Below are positions 36,824 to 45,873 of a stretch of DNA of 64,000 nt, in pieces. The notes below the pieces were generated by a model that had not been told where the DNA came from, searched no databases, and saw nothing but the letters and a program-made list of their open reading frames with translations. Source of the stretch: Rhodobacteraceae bacterium EL129 (GTDB taxonomy: Bacteria > Pseudomonadota > Alphaproteobacteria > Rhodobacterales > Rhodobacteraceae); assembly GCA_900313005.1 (NCBI GenBank), contig ONZJ01000002.1, positions 2,248,996-2,312,995 of the forward strand. The letters run 5' to 3'. A program made the position numbers and the translations under genes. Positions within the stretch are counted from its first letter, which is position 1; each line of letters opens with the position of its first letter.

Positions 36824-37165
36824 TTAGTCAAAGATATCTTCAACAACATCCCAAAGGTCTTCGATCACCTCGCGCCCCCACCGCATGCGTTTCTTCAGGG
36901 TTTTCCTGATTGGCTTTCGGCGGGCTTTTTGCGTCTTATAATCGTTCCTTTTCTTAGGCTTATGTGCCTTGGGCCGCGCCATCTGCACGAATGTTGATCG
37001 AGGTTTAGCTGCAGGCTTGGCCAGAGCAGCTTTGGGCATCATTTTCATATCATGCAGCGGCGCACCACAGGCACTGCAACTTAGCTCGTGACGCGTTTGA
37101 TCCAGCACCAGCGCGGCACGCATGCCGCAATAGCAACAGGTGGCGATTTTCATAGGGTGGGACAT
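36824..37165 (-). CDS. Small zinc-ribbon protein with basic tail
   Basis: 113 residues from MSHPMKIATCCYCG; MKIATCC (37153) is also possible, and the frame is open to 37222. Two cysteine pairs (CCYCG and CSACGAPLH) form a zinc ribbon of the rubredoxin/ribosomal type. The middle and end are very basic (KPKKRNDYKTQKARRKPIRK) with an acidic last helix, EVIEDLWDVVEDIFD. Suggests a nucleic-acid-associated protein. No family name is certain. It follows rlmB closely and may be cotranscribed. Confidence 0.7.
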   Translation of the reverse strand: MSHPMKIATCCYCGMRAALVLDQTRHELSCSACGAPLHDMKMMPKAALAKPAAKPRSTFVQMARPKAHKPKKRNDYKTQKARRKPIRKTLKKRMRWGREVIEDLWDVVEDIFD

Positions 37166-37242
37166 CAGCGCTCGCAGCTTTGGGGTCCAGCAGGATAAAG
37201 GTGTAGAACGCCTCTTTTTCAAGGATTTAGCCCCTGCGACAT

Positions 37243-38022
37243 TCAGTCCGATCGGCTGGCATAGAGCGCCACAGCGGCCGCATTTGAGACGTTGAGCGAC
37301 CCAAATTCACCGGCAAAGTCGATTTTTACCAGATGATCACAGGTTTCACGGGTTTTTTGGCGCAACCCGGGGCCTTCAGCCCCCAGAACCAAAGCCACAG
37401 GACGATCCCGGCGGCCTTGCAACGTGGTTTCAATGGTCTCCTCGGCCTCGCCTGCCAAACCCAGCACAAGATAGCCCATGGATTGAAGTTTCTGGATCGC
37501 ATCCGCCAGATTGCGCACTTGCATGTAGGGCTGGCGTTCCAATGCGCCGCTGGCCGTTTTGGCAAGCGCTCCGGTTTCCGGCGCCGAATGATGACGTGGC
37601 GCGACTACGGCACAGGCGCCGAACACTTCAGCGCTGCGCAGGATCGCACCGACATTATGCGGGTCCGTGACCCGATCCAACAGCACAACGCGTGGCGGGC
37701 GCGCACCGTCACCCAAACAGACATCCTGAAACGCACCCCAATTCAGCGGCTTGACCTCAAGGGCCGCGCCCTGATGCACCGATTGCGGATCAAGCGGGGC
37801 CGGAAACTTGCGGGGGTCTGCCATCTCAGGCTCCATCCCCGAAACTTGAATAGCATCCGCCAACTTGTCATAGGCGTTTTTGGTGGTGAGCAAACGCAGT
37901 TTTTCACGGGCCGGATTTTGCAGGGCGTCGCGGACGGCATGCAGCCCAAAGAGCCATACAGTCTCAGACGCAGCCGCCCGTTTGGCTTGCTCTTTGTCGA
38001 TCACCCAGCGTGGTTTTTTCAT
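37243..38022 (-). CDS. rlmB: 23S rRNA (guanosine-2'-O)-methyltransferase RlmB
   Basis: 259 residues, SPOUT (TrmH) methyltransferase. An N-terminal substrate-binding domain (WLFGLHAVRDALQNPAREKL) is followed by the knotted catalytic domain: LLDRVTDPHNVGAILRSAEVFGACAVV, ALVLGAEGPGLRQKTRETCD and the C-terminal SLNVSNAAAVALYASR. It would 2'-O-methylate G2251 of 23S rRNA (E. coli numbering). The tRNA-Tyr gene lies 135 bases upstream on the other strand. Confidence 0.92.
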   Translation of the reverse strand: MKKPRWVIDKEQAKRAAASETVWLFGLHAVRDALQNPAREKLRLLTTKNAYDKLADAIQVSGMEPEMADPRKFPAPLDPQSVHQGAALEVKPLNWGAFQDVCLGDGARPPRVVLLDRVTDPHNVGAILRSAEVFGACAVVAPRHHSAPETGALAKTASGALERQPYMQVRNLADAIQKLQSMGYLVLGLAGEAEETIETTLQGRRDRPVALVLGAEGPGLRQKTRETCDHLVKIDFAGEFGSLNVSNAAAVALYASRSD

Positions 38023-38157
38023 CGTTTCGCGGCCTTCCCACTAGAGCGGCAGACAATGCGTCGCGCGTGGGCGCGTTGCAAGGTATTTTCGCCTTGACGG
38101 GTCGCGGCCTCGCTTGTAATCAGCGCCTCACTGCTTGGACTTAGGTCCCGGTTAAGT

Positions 38158-38241
38158 GGGCGACAGGCCGCAAGGTGTGGCAGGGGACTGTAACTCCCTC
38201 GCGGAGACGCACGCCTGGTTCGATTCCAGGGTCGCCCACCA
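38158..38241 (+). tRNA. tRNA-Tyr (anticodon GUA), integration site
   Basis: Class II tRNA with encoded CCA: acceptor GGGCGAC/GTCGCCC, discriminator A, anticodon stem GGGGA/TCCCT with loop CTGTAAC, long variable arm CGCGGAGACGC, T arm CCTGG-TTCGATT-CCAGG. A serine-recombinase element starts immediately beyond its 3' end, and a degenerate T-arm/CCA sequence recurs at 46093-46121. Confidence 0.96.
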
Positions 38242-38427
38242 CTCAATCCGCCTAAAACTGCAGACAACGAGAGCACTCTCAATAGTGTTTGTTTTTCCGT
38301 GGGTTACGTGTCTACAGAGCACCGGAGACCTCACAATTGGTCTCAGATATTGCCCGTTTGGGGGTTATTTCCAGGAAAGTCTCAGCGGAGCAAGTGCCGG
38401 TGAGGTCTTGAGCCCGTTTAGGTGAAC
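38238..38427. repeat. Element end A, next to tRNA-Tyr
   Basis: About 190 bases between the tRNA 3' end and the recombinase stop that recur, diverged, at 46118-46310. Shared blocks: CACCACTCA, CTAAAAC, AGTGTTT-T-TTTCCGTG-GTTACG, GAGACC, ATTGGTCTC, AGGGAAAGTCTCAGCGG (A copy AGGAAAG), GCAAGTG and GTGAGGTCTTG. This is the tRNA-proximal end of a mobile element and probably includes its attachment site. Confidence 0.7.
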
Positions 38428-40113
38428 TCAAGTATGCGCGTAGCCCAGAATCTTGCGCTGCTCTTTCCAATCAAGCGGCAGTTCCAGAAGATTGCGCAAT
38501 GCTGTTGCGTTGAGATGCGGTGGCTGACGGCCTTCGAGGATGTCCGTTGAGATGTCCGTGGCCAGCCATGCGAGTGGAAGGATGCGACTTACGGATCCCG
38601 CACGCAGCCCTTCCCGCTCGGTGATTTGCTGAATCGACGAGGACTTCCCTGTAAGAAGTTCGCCCGCCCATCGCCGCGCATCGGAAACCAGTGCAATGAG
38701 ATCCGGGTCTGGTTGCGGGGCACCTTCAGGAGCAATGATGATCGGTTTGGCCCGACCGTTCTGGCGCTTTTGGAACGGAACCTCGAAGGACGCGACGAGA
38801 GTTTCAAGCGCCCTACCCAGCCCCGGCAGCGCATGGAGATTTACTGAGACATGCAACCGATCCTTTTGCGCATCTATCCGATCAATCAATCCGCACGGGT
38901 AAAACACATCAATGCCGTCGGCATTCGCAGCAATCTCTGCAAACCAAGCATCCGCCGCGCGCAGGACATCAGCGATCGAGGCGTTGCCTTCTTCCGCCTG
39001 CCCCACCTGATCCACTAACCAGCTTTTGTCGCCGAGGCGGGTTTTGAGGCTGCCGAGAACAAGTTCCTCAATCTCATTTGCCGGCAGCCGCTCAATGCAG
39101 TTTCTGTCTTCTGCGCAAGACGTCTTTGAGGTGTAATACCAATAGCGCTTCGTTTGGGTTGTGCCGCCCCGGCGCACCGACTTGCTGGCATAGGTCGTAC
39201 GCATCGGACGGCCTGCGGTGTCAAACAGCAGGCCATCCAGAAGCCGCTTTGCGGATCGTCGGGGCGTTTTGATCTGTTTGCCGCCGTGATCCGCCAGCAA
39301 CACCTGAACCCGCTGCCAGGTCTCTTCATTGATGACGGCCTCGTGCAGCCCGTCGTGAAGCTCGCCCTTGTGGTGGGTTTTCCCAATGTAGATTGGGTTG
39401 CGCAGAATGTGGTAAAGCGCACCGCGCGACAAGGCTTCGCCGCCGTTGACGCGCCCATGCCTGTCGATCCGCCGTTTGCTGACAACGCCCAGGTCGTTCA
39501 GCCGGGCAGACAATTGCCGCACTGATCCCGTTGCCAGGTATTCAGCAAAGATCGTCCGGATCGCCGAAGCTTCCTGTTCATTGACCACCAGCGCCTTGTC
39601 TTTGACGTCATAGCCCAACGGCACGGCGCCGCCCATCCACATGCCCTTGCGCTTGGAGGCAGCGACCTTGTCACGAATGCGCTCAGCCGTCACTTCGCGT
39701 TCGAACTGGGCAAACGACAAAAGCACATTCAGGGTCAGCCGCCCCATCGATGATGTCGTGTTGAACGCCTGGGTGACCGACACAAACGACACCCCTGCCC
39801 CGTCGAAAACGTCAACCATCTTGGCAAAGTCGGCCAGCGACCGGGTCAGCCGATCAACCTTGTAGACGACGATGACATCGACACGCCCGGCCTGCACATC
39901 CTGCAGCAGTTGTGTGAGCCCCGGACGATCCATTGAGCCCCCTGAGAACCCGCCATCGTCATAGCGGCCTGAGAGCTCCGTCCAGCCTTCGTGCTTTTGA
40001 CTGAGGATGTAAGCCGCACAAGCCTCGCGCTGCGCATCCAGCGAGTTGAAGTCCTGCTCAAGTCCCTCCTCGGTCGACTTGCGGGTGTAAATGGCGCAAC
40101 GCTGGCGGATCAT
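38428..40113 (-). CDS. Site-specific serine recombinase (large)
   Basis: 561 residues. Resolvase catalytic domain at the N-terminus with the nucleophilic serine in AIYTRKSTEEG (about residue 14) and YKVDRLTRSLADF, followed by a recombinase domain (MGGAVPLGYDV, LYHILRNPIYIG), a zinc-ribbon-like RYWYYTSKTSCAEDRNCIERLPA, and a C-terminal coiled/HTH part ending DLPLDWKEQRKILGY-like. It has the length of phage and element integrases of the serine class. The upstream gene's stop overlaps its ATG. A degenerate copy of its last ~55 codons is at 46311-46481. Confidence 0.92.
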   Translation of the reverse strand: MIRQRCAIYTRKSTEEGLEQDFNSLDAQREACAAYILSQKHEGWTELSGRYDDGGFSGGSMDRPGLTQLLQDVQAGRVDVIVVYKVDRLTRSLADFAKMVDVFDGAGVSFVSVTQAFNTTSSMGRLTLNVLLSFAQFEREVTAERIRDKVAASKRKGMWMGGAVPLGYDVKDKALVVNEQEASAIRTIFAEYLATGSVRQLSARLNDLGVVSKRRIDRHGRVNGGEALSRGALYHILRNPIYIGKTHHKGELHDGLHEAVINEETWQRVQVLLADHGGKQIKTPRRSAKRLLDGLLFDTAGRPMRTTYASKSVRRGGTTQTKRYWYYTSKTSCAEDRNCIERLPANEIEELVLGSLKTRLGDKSWLVDQVGQAEEGNASIADVLRAADAWFAEIAANADGIDVFYPCGLIDRIDAQKDRLHVSVNLHALPGLGRALETLVASFEVPFQKRQNGRAKPIIIAPEGAPQPDPDLIALVSDARRWAGELLTGKSSSIQQITEREGLRAGSVSRILPLAWLATDISTDILEGRQPPHLNATALRNLLELPLDWKEQRKILGYAHT

Positions 40114-40565
40114 GGTTTGCCCCCCTCACGCAAACCAAAGAACTTTGGCCCGTTGCGGTTTGTTCCGGTCATCGCCCGCGCCACAGCTGAGAGAGACGTG
40201 TAGCTCTGGCCGCTCCAGGTCGCACCACCATCCCCGGTCACCAGTACCTCATGGGTGGTCCCGCCCCATTCCTTCAATAAGCGAGTTCCGTAACGCGCCG
40301 CGATTACTCCTGTGGGTGTACTGTCGGGATTGCTCTTCTGGTTACTTTGAGCCCGGATGATCCGGTTCCAGTCTCTCTTGGATTCAGCGGGTTCGCCGCC
40401 TTCCCTCGCCGCCTGAGCGTCCCAGGCAAGGACCAACCGCATGAGGCGCGCCGTGAAAGTCTTGGGGGCCTTTGAACCCTTGGCTGCAGCCCAAAGCTGT
40501 CGAAGCGTCGCTGCATCTGCGTCTTCCAATTGACGGAGATCCAGTTCCATCGCCGATGATCTCAT
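40110..40565 (-). CDS. DUF2924 domain protein
   Basis: 151 residues; ATGA overlaps the DUF3489 stop, which supports this start over the internal Met at 40550. The DUF2924 core is evident: RYGTRLLKEWGGTTHEVLVT, GGATWSGQSYTSLSAVARAMTGTNRNGPKFFGL. This family is found directly upstream of large serine recombinases in alphaproteobacterial elements. Role in recombination is inferred from position only. Confidence 0.88.
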   Translation of the reverse strand: MRSSAMELDLRQLEDADAATLRQLWAAAKGSKAPKTFTARLMRLVLAWDAQAAREGGEPAESKRDWNRIIRAQSNQKSNPDSTPTGVIAARYGTRLLKEWGGTTHEVLVTGDGGATWSGQSYTSLSAVARAMTGTNRNGPKFFGLREGGKP

Positions 40566-40831
40566 TGATCCGCCTCGGACGTGAGGCGATAGCGTGTAAC
40601 CTTGCCAGGACGATCAAGCTCGATCGAAAACCCAGAGGATCTCAGTCGCGAGATCGCAGCGCGGATCGTGTGAGGTTGCCAGCCGAGTTGCTTCTGAAGT
40701 TGCTCGATCGTCGCCCCATAACGGCGTGACAGCTGCTTGCGCAAAATCTCAGCCTTGGATCTGGCAGCCGGTTTTAGCGGCCTGTTTACTGACGCAGGGC
40801 GCAAAGTTGATTCAATAATTTGTTCGGTCAT
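40562..40831 (-). CDS. DUF3489 domain protein
   Basis: 89 residues from MTEQIIESTLRP; an ATG 4 codons earlier (40843) is possible. SKAEILRKQLSRRYGATIEQLQKQLGWQPHTIRAAISRLRSSGFSIE is the DUF3489 winged-helix core. It is the first gene of the three-gene recombinase operon (ATGA overlaps throughout) and may be its DNA-binding accessory or regulator. Confidence 0.87.
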   Translation of the reverse strand: MTEQIIESTLRPASVNRPLKPAARSKAEILRKQLSRRYGATIEQLQKQLGWQPHTIRAAISRLRSSGFSIELDRPGKVTRYRLTSEADQ

Positions 40832-40843
40832 TCTGGTCTCCAT

Positions 40844-41170
40844 TCAGTCGCGGGGCATTTGCACCCCGTACTGACCGAAGCCCGATAATCCGGGCTGGAG
40901 ACCAAAAGGTTTGATTACGCCAATGACGCTCACGTGGGCTTAGAAGTCCAGTGGAAGATCGCAGAAACAGCAACCGGTGCCAATTCATGGGCAAATACCG
41001 GCGAACTCACTTCTTAACGGAAGTACCGACCTACAGCGGCCATTCATCCTTGGCGCAGAGAAGGGCGGGAAAGAGCCCAAAGCTCCGGATGCTGCGGTTG
41101 CTCTGAATGTCAGCATTTAGGATCTGCTGGATTTCTAGCGCTGCGTGAAAGAGACGAAAGACTTTACAAG
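40844..41170. other. Gap between recombinase operon and MarR operon
   Basis: Divergent promoter region. No ORF of its own is supported. Apart from the MarR operator at its right end I see no repeat or hairpin. Confidence 0.5.
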
Positions 41171-41188
41171 TTACTCGTATGCGAGTAA
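41171..41188. promoter_or_regulatory. Palindromic operator before the marR gene
   Basis: TTACTCG-TATG-CGAGTAA, an 18-bp inverted repeat ending 9 bases before the ATG at 41198. Size and place fit a MarR dimer site for autorepression. It occupies the place of a ribosome site, so the messenger may be leaderless or nearly so. Confidence 0.65.
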
Positions 41189-41197
41189 TTAGCTTGC

Positions 41198-41629
41198 ATG
41201 GAACATATTCGTGACTGCATCAGCTTTCAGGCGAGTGCCGCAGCGAAGACAATTGCGCGGTTGTCGCGTGCTCGGTTGGCACCGTTTGGTGTAACGCCGA
41301 TCCAGTTTGCGGTGCTGCAAGCCGTGTCCGAAGCAGACCGGCAAACCGCCGCAGATATTGGTACTGCTTTGATGATCGACAGCGCCACCATCGTTGGCGT
41401 CATCGACCGTTTGGAGGCAATGAAACTTCTAACGCGCGAAGCTGATCCAACCGACCGACGGATCTATCGTTTGTTGCTATCGCCAAATGGCCTTGAAGGG
41501 TTACCCGCTATGCAAGCTGGTATGAATGACCTGAATGCCGAAATCGATGCCGCGCTGAGCCAGTCAGCGGCCAGCGTGCGAAAGAGCCTTCAAAAACTCG
41601 CCACTCTACAATCTAAAGAGAAAACCTGA
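41198..41629 (+). CDS. MarR family transcriptional regulator
   Basis: 143 residues with the MarR winged helix: FGVTPIQFAVLQAVSEADRQ, AADIGTALMIDSATIVGVIDRLEAMKLLTREADPTDRRIYRLLLS including the DxRxxR-like wing. It stands first in an operon with DUF2000 and MaoC genes (3 bases, then 8-base overlap) and probably represses it through the palindrome at 41171-41188. The inducer is unknown, perhaps an aromatic acid or thioester. Confidence 0.9.
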   Translation: MEHIRDCISFQASAAAKTIARLSRARLAPFGVTPIQFAVLQAVSEADRQTAADIGTALMIDSATIVGVIDRLEAMKLLTREADPTDRRIYRLLLSPNGLEGLPAMQAGMNDLNAEIDAALSQSAASVRKSLQKLATLQSKEKT

Positions 41630-41631
41630 AA

Positions 41632-42039
41632 ATGTTCGATACCAAGACCGCAATCATAGTGCGTGACGACCTTGCCACCTGGCAGAAGCTGAATGTGACG
41701 GCCTTTCTTATGAGTGGGATTGCAGGTGCCAACCCAGACATCATCGGCGAACATTACCGAGACTCCGAAGGCAATTCGCATCTTCCAATGTCCGTGCAGC
41801 CCGTTATCGTTCTTACAGGCCCTGCAAACGTGATGACAAACATTCGAAATCGCGCCCACAGCCGTGGGGTCGAGACCGTTGCCTACATCGAAGAAATGTT
41901 TGCAACCGGCCATGATGCAGCAAACAGAGCCGTTTTTGCAGAACATGGTCCAGAGGAAGCCAACACCGTTGGTATCGCCCTGCGCGCCGACAAGAAGATC
42001 GTAGACAAGATCACCAAGGGAGCCAAAATGCATGGCTGA
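41632..42039 (+). CDS. DUF2000 family protein
   Basis: 135 residues, soluble. Family pattern: MFDTKTAIIVRDDLATWQKL, NVTAFLMSGIAG, then YRDSEGNSHLPMSVQPVIVL and IEEMFATGHDAANRAVFAE. The function of DUF2000 is unknown; structures in the family resemble peptidyl-tRNA hydrolase 2-like folds, as I recall. It starts 2 bases after the marR stop and overlaps the MaoC gene. Confidence 0.82.
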   Translation: MFDTKTAIIVRDDLATWQKLNVTAFLMSGIAGANPDIIGEHYRDSEGNSHLPMSVQPVIVLTGPANVMTNIRNRAHSRGVETVAYIEEMFATGHDAANRAVFAEHGPEEANTVGIALRADKKIVDKITKGAKMHG

Positions 42040-42460
42040 ACCCGCATCGCTTGCAGTTGGACAGTCAATTACCAGCGGATCAATGCGACTGACCCGTGTT
42101 GCAGTGATTGAGTTTGCAAGAGAATTTGACCCGCAACCGATGCATGTTGATGAGAGCGCGGCGGTAGATAGCTTCTTTGGGTCACTAGTGGCCAGCGGTT
42201 GGCACGCACTGGCGATGACCATGCGCCTAGCGGTCGAGGCTCGCCCCTTTGGTGACCAGCCATTGATCGGTGCGGAAATCAGCGAAATTCGCTTTGCAAA
42301 GCCGATCCTGCCGGAGACTAATATCGCAGCGCGCATCGCCCTTGAGGCGGTAGAAGAAGGTAAGGGGCAGTTTGGTTACAACATCCTGCGCGTATTCACT
42401 CTAGATGCCGCCACCGACGAAGTACTTATCCGCCAAAGGTGGCGCATGTTGCGGACTTAG
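42032..42460 (+). CDS. MaoC-like hot-dog dehydratase
   Basis: 142 residues. The hydratase motif is recognisable in VIEFAREFDPQPMHVDESAA, with the Asp and His positions of R-specific enoyl-CoA hydratases, followed by FFGSLVASGWHALAMTMRL. It probably hydrates or dehydrates an acyl-CoA. Third gene of the MarR-DUF2000 operon within the mobile element. Confidence 0.87.
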   Translation: MAEPASLAVGQSITSGSMRLTRVAVIEFAREFDPQPMHVDESAAVDSFFGSLVASGWHALAMTMRLAVEARPFGDQPLIGAEISEIRFAKPILPETNIAARIALEAVEEGKGQFGYNILRVFTLDAATDEVLIRQRWRMLRT

Positions 42461-42654
42461 CCGACATTCATGCAACCGACGTCAATGACTGATACGTCCG
42501 CACTGCGGTCATAAGCTGCAATCGTCAGCAATGACAGCTTTGCGGGACAAAGTTAGCTTTCGCCGCAAATGCACCAATGTCCGTTTACGCATTTGAGTGC
42601 CTTCCATGCTTGCTCACTTTCGAGATCTTTTCACTCTCAGGATAGTAAACAAAA

Positions 42655-43755
42655 CTATTGAGAGGTCAGCTTGGCAATGGACAACGCGAGCTGCGTTTGT
42701 CGTCGGACACCCACCTTTTCAAGGGCGGCCTTAACCTGATACCTAACCGTATTTCGACTAACAGTCCTTAGCTCGGAAATTTCGTTGATATCCATGCCTT
42801 CAGAGATGAGCAAAGCCACCTGAGCTTCGGCGGTCGTCATTCCAAACGCGCGCTTAAGCAATGCGACGTGATCGGGCTTTTTTCTCTTTTCACTAATAAC
42901 AATCAGCTTTTCGGGAGAGGAACCTTCTACGTGAAATGAAAAATCAAGCGCTTCGAAAGTTGCAGGCTCCAGTTTTCCAATCCAGGCCTGACAGCCCGAT
43001 ACCAGTGAAATTTCAACGAAACTCGAAAATTCGCCTTTTAGATAATCATCAAGCTTATGGGTTAACCCCGCGATCTGCAGTTTTCCCGCCGCAGAGAAAC
43101 CGACGGCCTGACCGTCTATCAACAATTCTTCGGCTGCTCTGTTCGCATAAACAGGTCTATCCTGTTGATCGGTGAGAATTATGGCCGCGTTCGTCGCTCT
43201 TGCCTTTGCCGGTAGGAGCATTTCGATTTCTGACGCGGCGAGAAGCCGGTTAATACGCCACCCACTTTGAAGCATCGGAAGAATTAGACGGACAAAATCC
43301 ATCCATTGCGGCTCCAGCCGTTCTCTATCTTTTTCCCGAATATTGCCGCCGAACAATGCCGATGATGTGGGACCGCGTTCAATTACAGCACCTCCACCTC
43401 CGATTATGTCCTCCTGTGGTCTGATCCAGTCATTGTAGAATTCGGTGCTTACTAGTTCCTCTTTGGATATCATCGCTTCGGAAGATAAAACAGAACCTGA
43501 TGGCGCAACCGAAAAGCTGGGGGCCCAACTGTTCTTGTCAGCGTAGTAACTCGAATATTGTTCCATTAAAGCCGGGTCATAGCCTTCCGTGTAAAAGCCG
43601 GTTGTGGAGCTAATGACCGTGTCTTGCGTAAAGATATGGGTTCTAATGCCCGGAAAACACTTGTTAATGCTTTTAAGAACATCAGCCCATTTTCGCTGGT
43701 CTATTGCGGCCGAAAAAATGTGACTTGATATGTCTGCGACGTCTTCCGCGCGCAT
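42655..43755 (-). CDS. LuxR-type transcriptional regulator
   Basis: 366 residues. The C-terminal LuxR helix-turn-helix is at about 305-360 (MTTAEAQVALLISEGMDINE, ISELRTVSRNTVRYQVKAAL, EKVGVRRQTQLALSIAKLTS). A PAS-like segment precedes it (AAIILTDQQDRPVYANRAAE). The N-terminal region is not an acyl-homoserine-lactone domain, so quorum sensing is not implied. Divergent from the VPLPA-CTERM gene with 154 bases between; it may control that gene. Confidence 0.85.
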   Translation of the reverse strand: MRAEDVADISSHIFSAAIDQRKWADVLKSINKCFPGIRTHIFTQDTVISSTTGFYTEGYDPALMEQYSSYYADKNSWAPSFSVAPSGSVLSSEAMISKEELVSTEFYNDWIRPQEDIIGGGGAVIERGPTSSALFGGNIREKDRERLEPQWMDFVRLILPMLQSGWRINRLLAASEIEMLLPAKARATNAAIILTDQQDRPVYANRAAEELLIDGQAVGFSAAGKLQIAGLTHKLDDYLKGEFSSFVEISLVSGCQAWIGKLEPATFEALDFSFHVEGSSPEKLIVISEKRKKPDHVALLKRAFGMTTAEAQVALLISEGMDINEISELRTVSRNTVRYQVKAALEKVGVRRQTQLALSIAKLTSQ

Positions 43756-43909
43756 TTTCGACCTCCATCAAAAAGAGACAGGCGATTGGTAAGATTACTC
43801 AGCAATGCTGAAGGATAATCATTTTTTAAGGATCGTCATAGTCCATTTGGATGATGACAGGTTGCTCGCCATGCGTGCAAACTGATCGGAATGCTATTTG
43901 AGGGGAAAG

Positions 43910-45661
43910 ATGTTGACCAGTAATCTGATAAAAGTTGGCGGAATCCTGATGCTTTCTGCCATTGCTTCGCCGAGCTTCTCTACGACGGTTCAATCTACGG
44001 TAATTGGTGGAGCGTTTCTTGGCGTCACCGAAAGTTCACTTGATAACTTCGGCAACGTTGCAACCGTACGCGTGCGAACGCCATCTGGAGGAAACGCCTT
44101 CGACAACGTTTGGTCCCTCGGCGTAACCGATGTATACGGCAGCACGCAGTTTATCGGAGCATCTAACCAATTTGCAGCGCAGGGGATTGACCTTAGAAAC
44201 CCAATTTTATTGGATGATGGCTCATTTGTTGCGCAGCGGACCGTCGATACGCGAAACCAGCCTAACGGCGGATTAGTGGTACAACTGGTTCGGGTAACGC
44301 CGAACGGGACATTTCGGGATACGTCCGTAGGTCCCGTTGAAAACTTCAACACAATTCCATTGGTTGAAACTGTGATCATCGGGCAAGCTTCTGGTTCGAC
44401 GCCCAATGTGTTCCGCGAATTTCAAGGGGCTGCGGCCAATTCTAATGGTCAGGTCGCTCTACTCGCGCTACTAGATGATGGAACCTCGCAAGTTGTAAGG
44501 ATCGAACCTGACGGTCAAAGCCATGTGGTTATTGCGACAGCAAACCAAACGGAAATTAACTTCACAGCACCCGATATCAATGAAGCTGGTGATGTCGCCT
44601 ACATTGCCCAGGTTCAACCTGGCGCTTCACAACCAGGTGACACAACCCATGTTGTTAAAGTCGGCAATGGATCAGGACCGGCAGAGACGCGCGTTGAAAT
44701 CGCGGCGCGTGGTGGGTCCGGCCTTGGGCCTGACATCAATGCAAGCGGCACAGTGGTGGGGTATCAGCCGTCACTTATCAGTCTGGCAGAGGTCGGCGAC
44801 AGCCCGACAGATCCAGGCAATGTTATTGTAACTGACCCTGAGATAAATGGGTTTGTGAGTTTCCTTGGCCTTAATGATTTTGGCCAAGTTGCATATCAGG
44901 ATGCTTCCGGACTGTACGTGGACGGTGAGTTGATCGTCGAAATTGGTGGCCAATTCAATGGCCAGGAAGTCATCGCGATCGGAGTGCGGGACAATGTTGC
45001 ATTCAACAATAGCGCTCAGGCGCTTGCAGAGGTAGCGACGGTCGTTGAACGAGACGCCAACGGTCGGATCATTAGGAGCAACAGGGTTTTGGTTCGATTT
45101 GATCCGGAAGGCGCGACACCTGAAAACCCGTTGGTCCCATTCGCCTCCACACCCGAAGGTGAGAATGACGTGGCACTCAACATTAACAACGGGCTGGGTG
45201 TTGATGCACCCATCTTTGTCGATCCCATTGTCGCCACCGGCTTTACCTACACTCAAGGTGCTGGGGGTGCGAATTTTGCCACCTTGTTGATCCCCTCATC
45301 CCTGCCCCTTGGTGACGACGACTTTCTCTTGGAATTCATGTATGGCAGCGGTCTATTCTTTTCGGACACGATCTTTGCGGGAGAAATTTTCGACTTTACG
45401 GCCTGGGCAATTGAAGGCGTGGCTTCATTCACATTATCCGATATAGACCTTGCGGAAATGATTGATCCAACTGATCCATTTGTTGTGGGTTTGACATTCG
45501 TTTCTGGTGGGTTTTCTAGCACGCTTAGCATTGATGCGATTACCGAAGACACCGACGTGAATGTTGTTCCACTCCCCGCAAGTCTTCCGCTGCTTTTGGC
45601 AAGTCTTGGTGGATTGGGAGTTTTGGGAAATAGGCGCCGCCTCGCGAACAGGCAGAATTAG
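43910..45661 (+). CDS. VPLPA-CTERM surface protein
   Basis: 583 residues from ATG 43910 (AGGGG at 43901-43905; an upstream TTG is poorer). Signal peptide MLTSNLIKVGGILMLSAIAS, a large extracellular part with repeated beta-propeller-like units (LDNFGNVATVRV, NSNGQVALLALL, INEAGDVAYIAQ, LNDFGQVAYQDA), and the C-terminal sorting tail VPLPASLPLLLASLGGLGVL followed by GNRRR. The tail is recognised by an exosortase-type system. Visibly richer in A+T than the flanking chromosome, in keeping with transfer. Confidence 0.85.
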   Translation: MLTSNLIKVGGILMLSAIASPSFSTTVQSTVIGGAFLGVTESSLDNFGNVATVRVRTPSGGNAFDNVWSLGVTDVYGSTQFIGASNQFAAQGIDLRNPILLDDGSFVAQRTVDTRNQPNGGLVVQLVRVTPNGTFRDTSVGPVENFNTIPLVETVIIGQASGSTPNVFREFQGAAANSNGQVALLALLDDGTSQVVRIEPDGQSHVVIATANQTEINFTAPDINEAGDVAYIAQVQPGASQPGDTTHVVKVGNGSGPAETRVEIAARGGSGLGPDINASGTVVGYQPSLISLAEVGDSPTDPGNVIVTDPEINGFVSFLGLNDFGQVAYQDASGLYVDGELIVEIGGQFNGQEVIAIGVRDNVAFNNSAQALAEVATVVERDANGRIIRSNRVLVRFDPEGATPENPLVPFASTPEGENDVALNINNGLGVDAPIFVDPIVATGFTYTQGAGGANFATLLIPSSLPLGDDDFLLEFMYGSGLFFSDTIFAGEIFDFTAWAIEGVASFTLSDIDLAEMIDPTDPFVVGLTFVSGGFSSTLSIDAITEDTDVNVVPLPASLPLLLASLGGLGVLGNRRRLANRQN

Positions 45662-45873
45662 ACAAAACTCAACGTACGCCGCTTTCTTGAATAATTGTGC
45701 TTATGGGCACTTCGCTAATGTCGTAACAGACCTTCAGTGTATATGCAGCATAGGGTAGAATGGGCTCAAACCGGTCGATCGCCGCGTTTTGCACCAATGA
45801 CGGCTTCTATTCTTAAGCAGCCTTTCGTGCGGGCGAATTCATCGGCGGCGCTATCGAAAATCAGGCGGGATAC

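Noticed and set aside
42655..43755. Quorum-sensing LuxR
   Set aside because: No acyl-homoserine-lactone-binding domain motifs and no luxI-type gene nearby.
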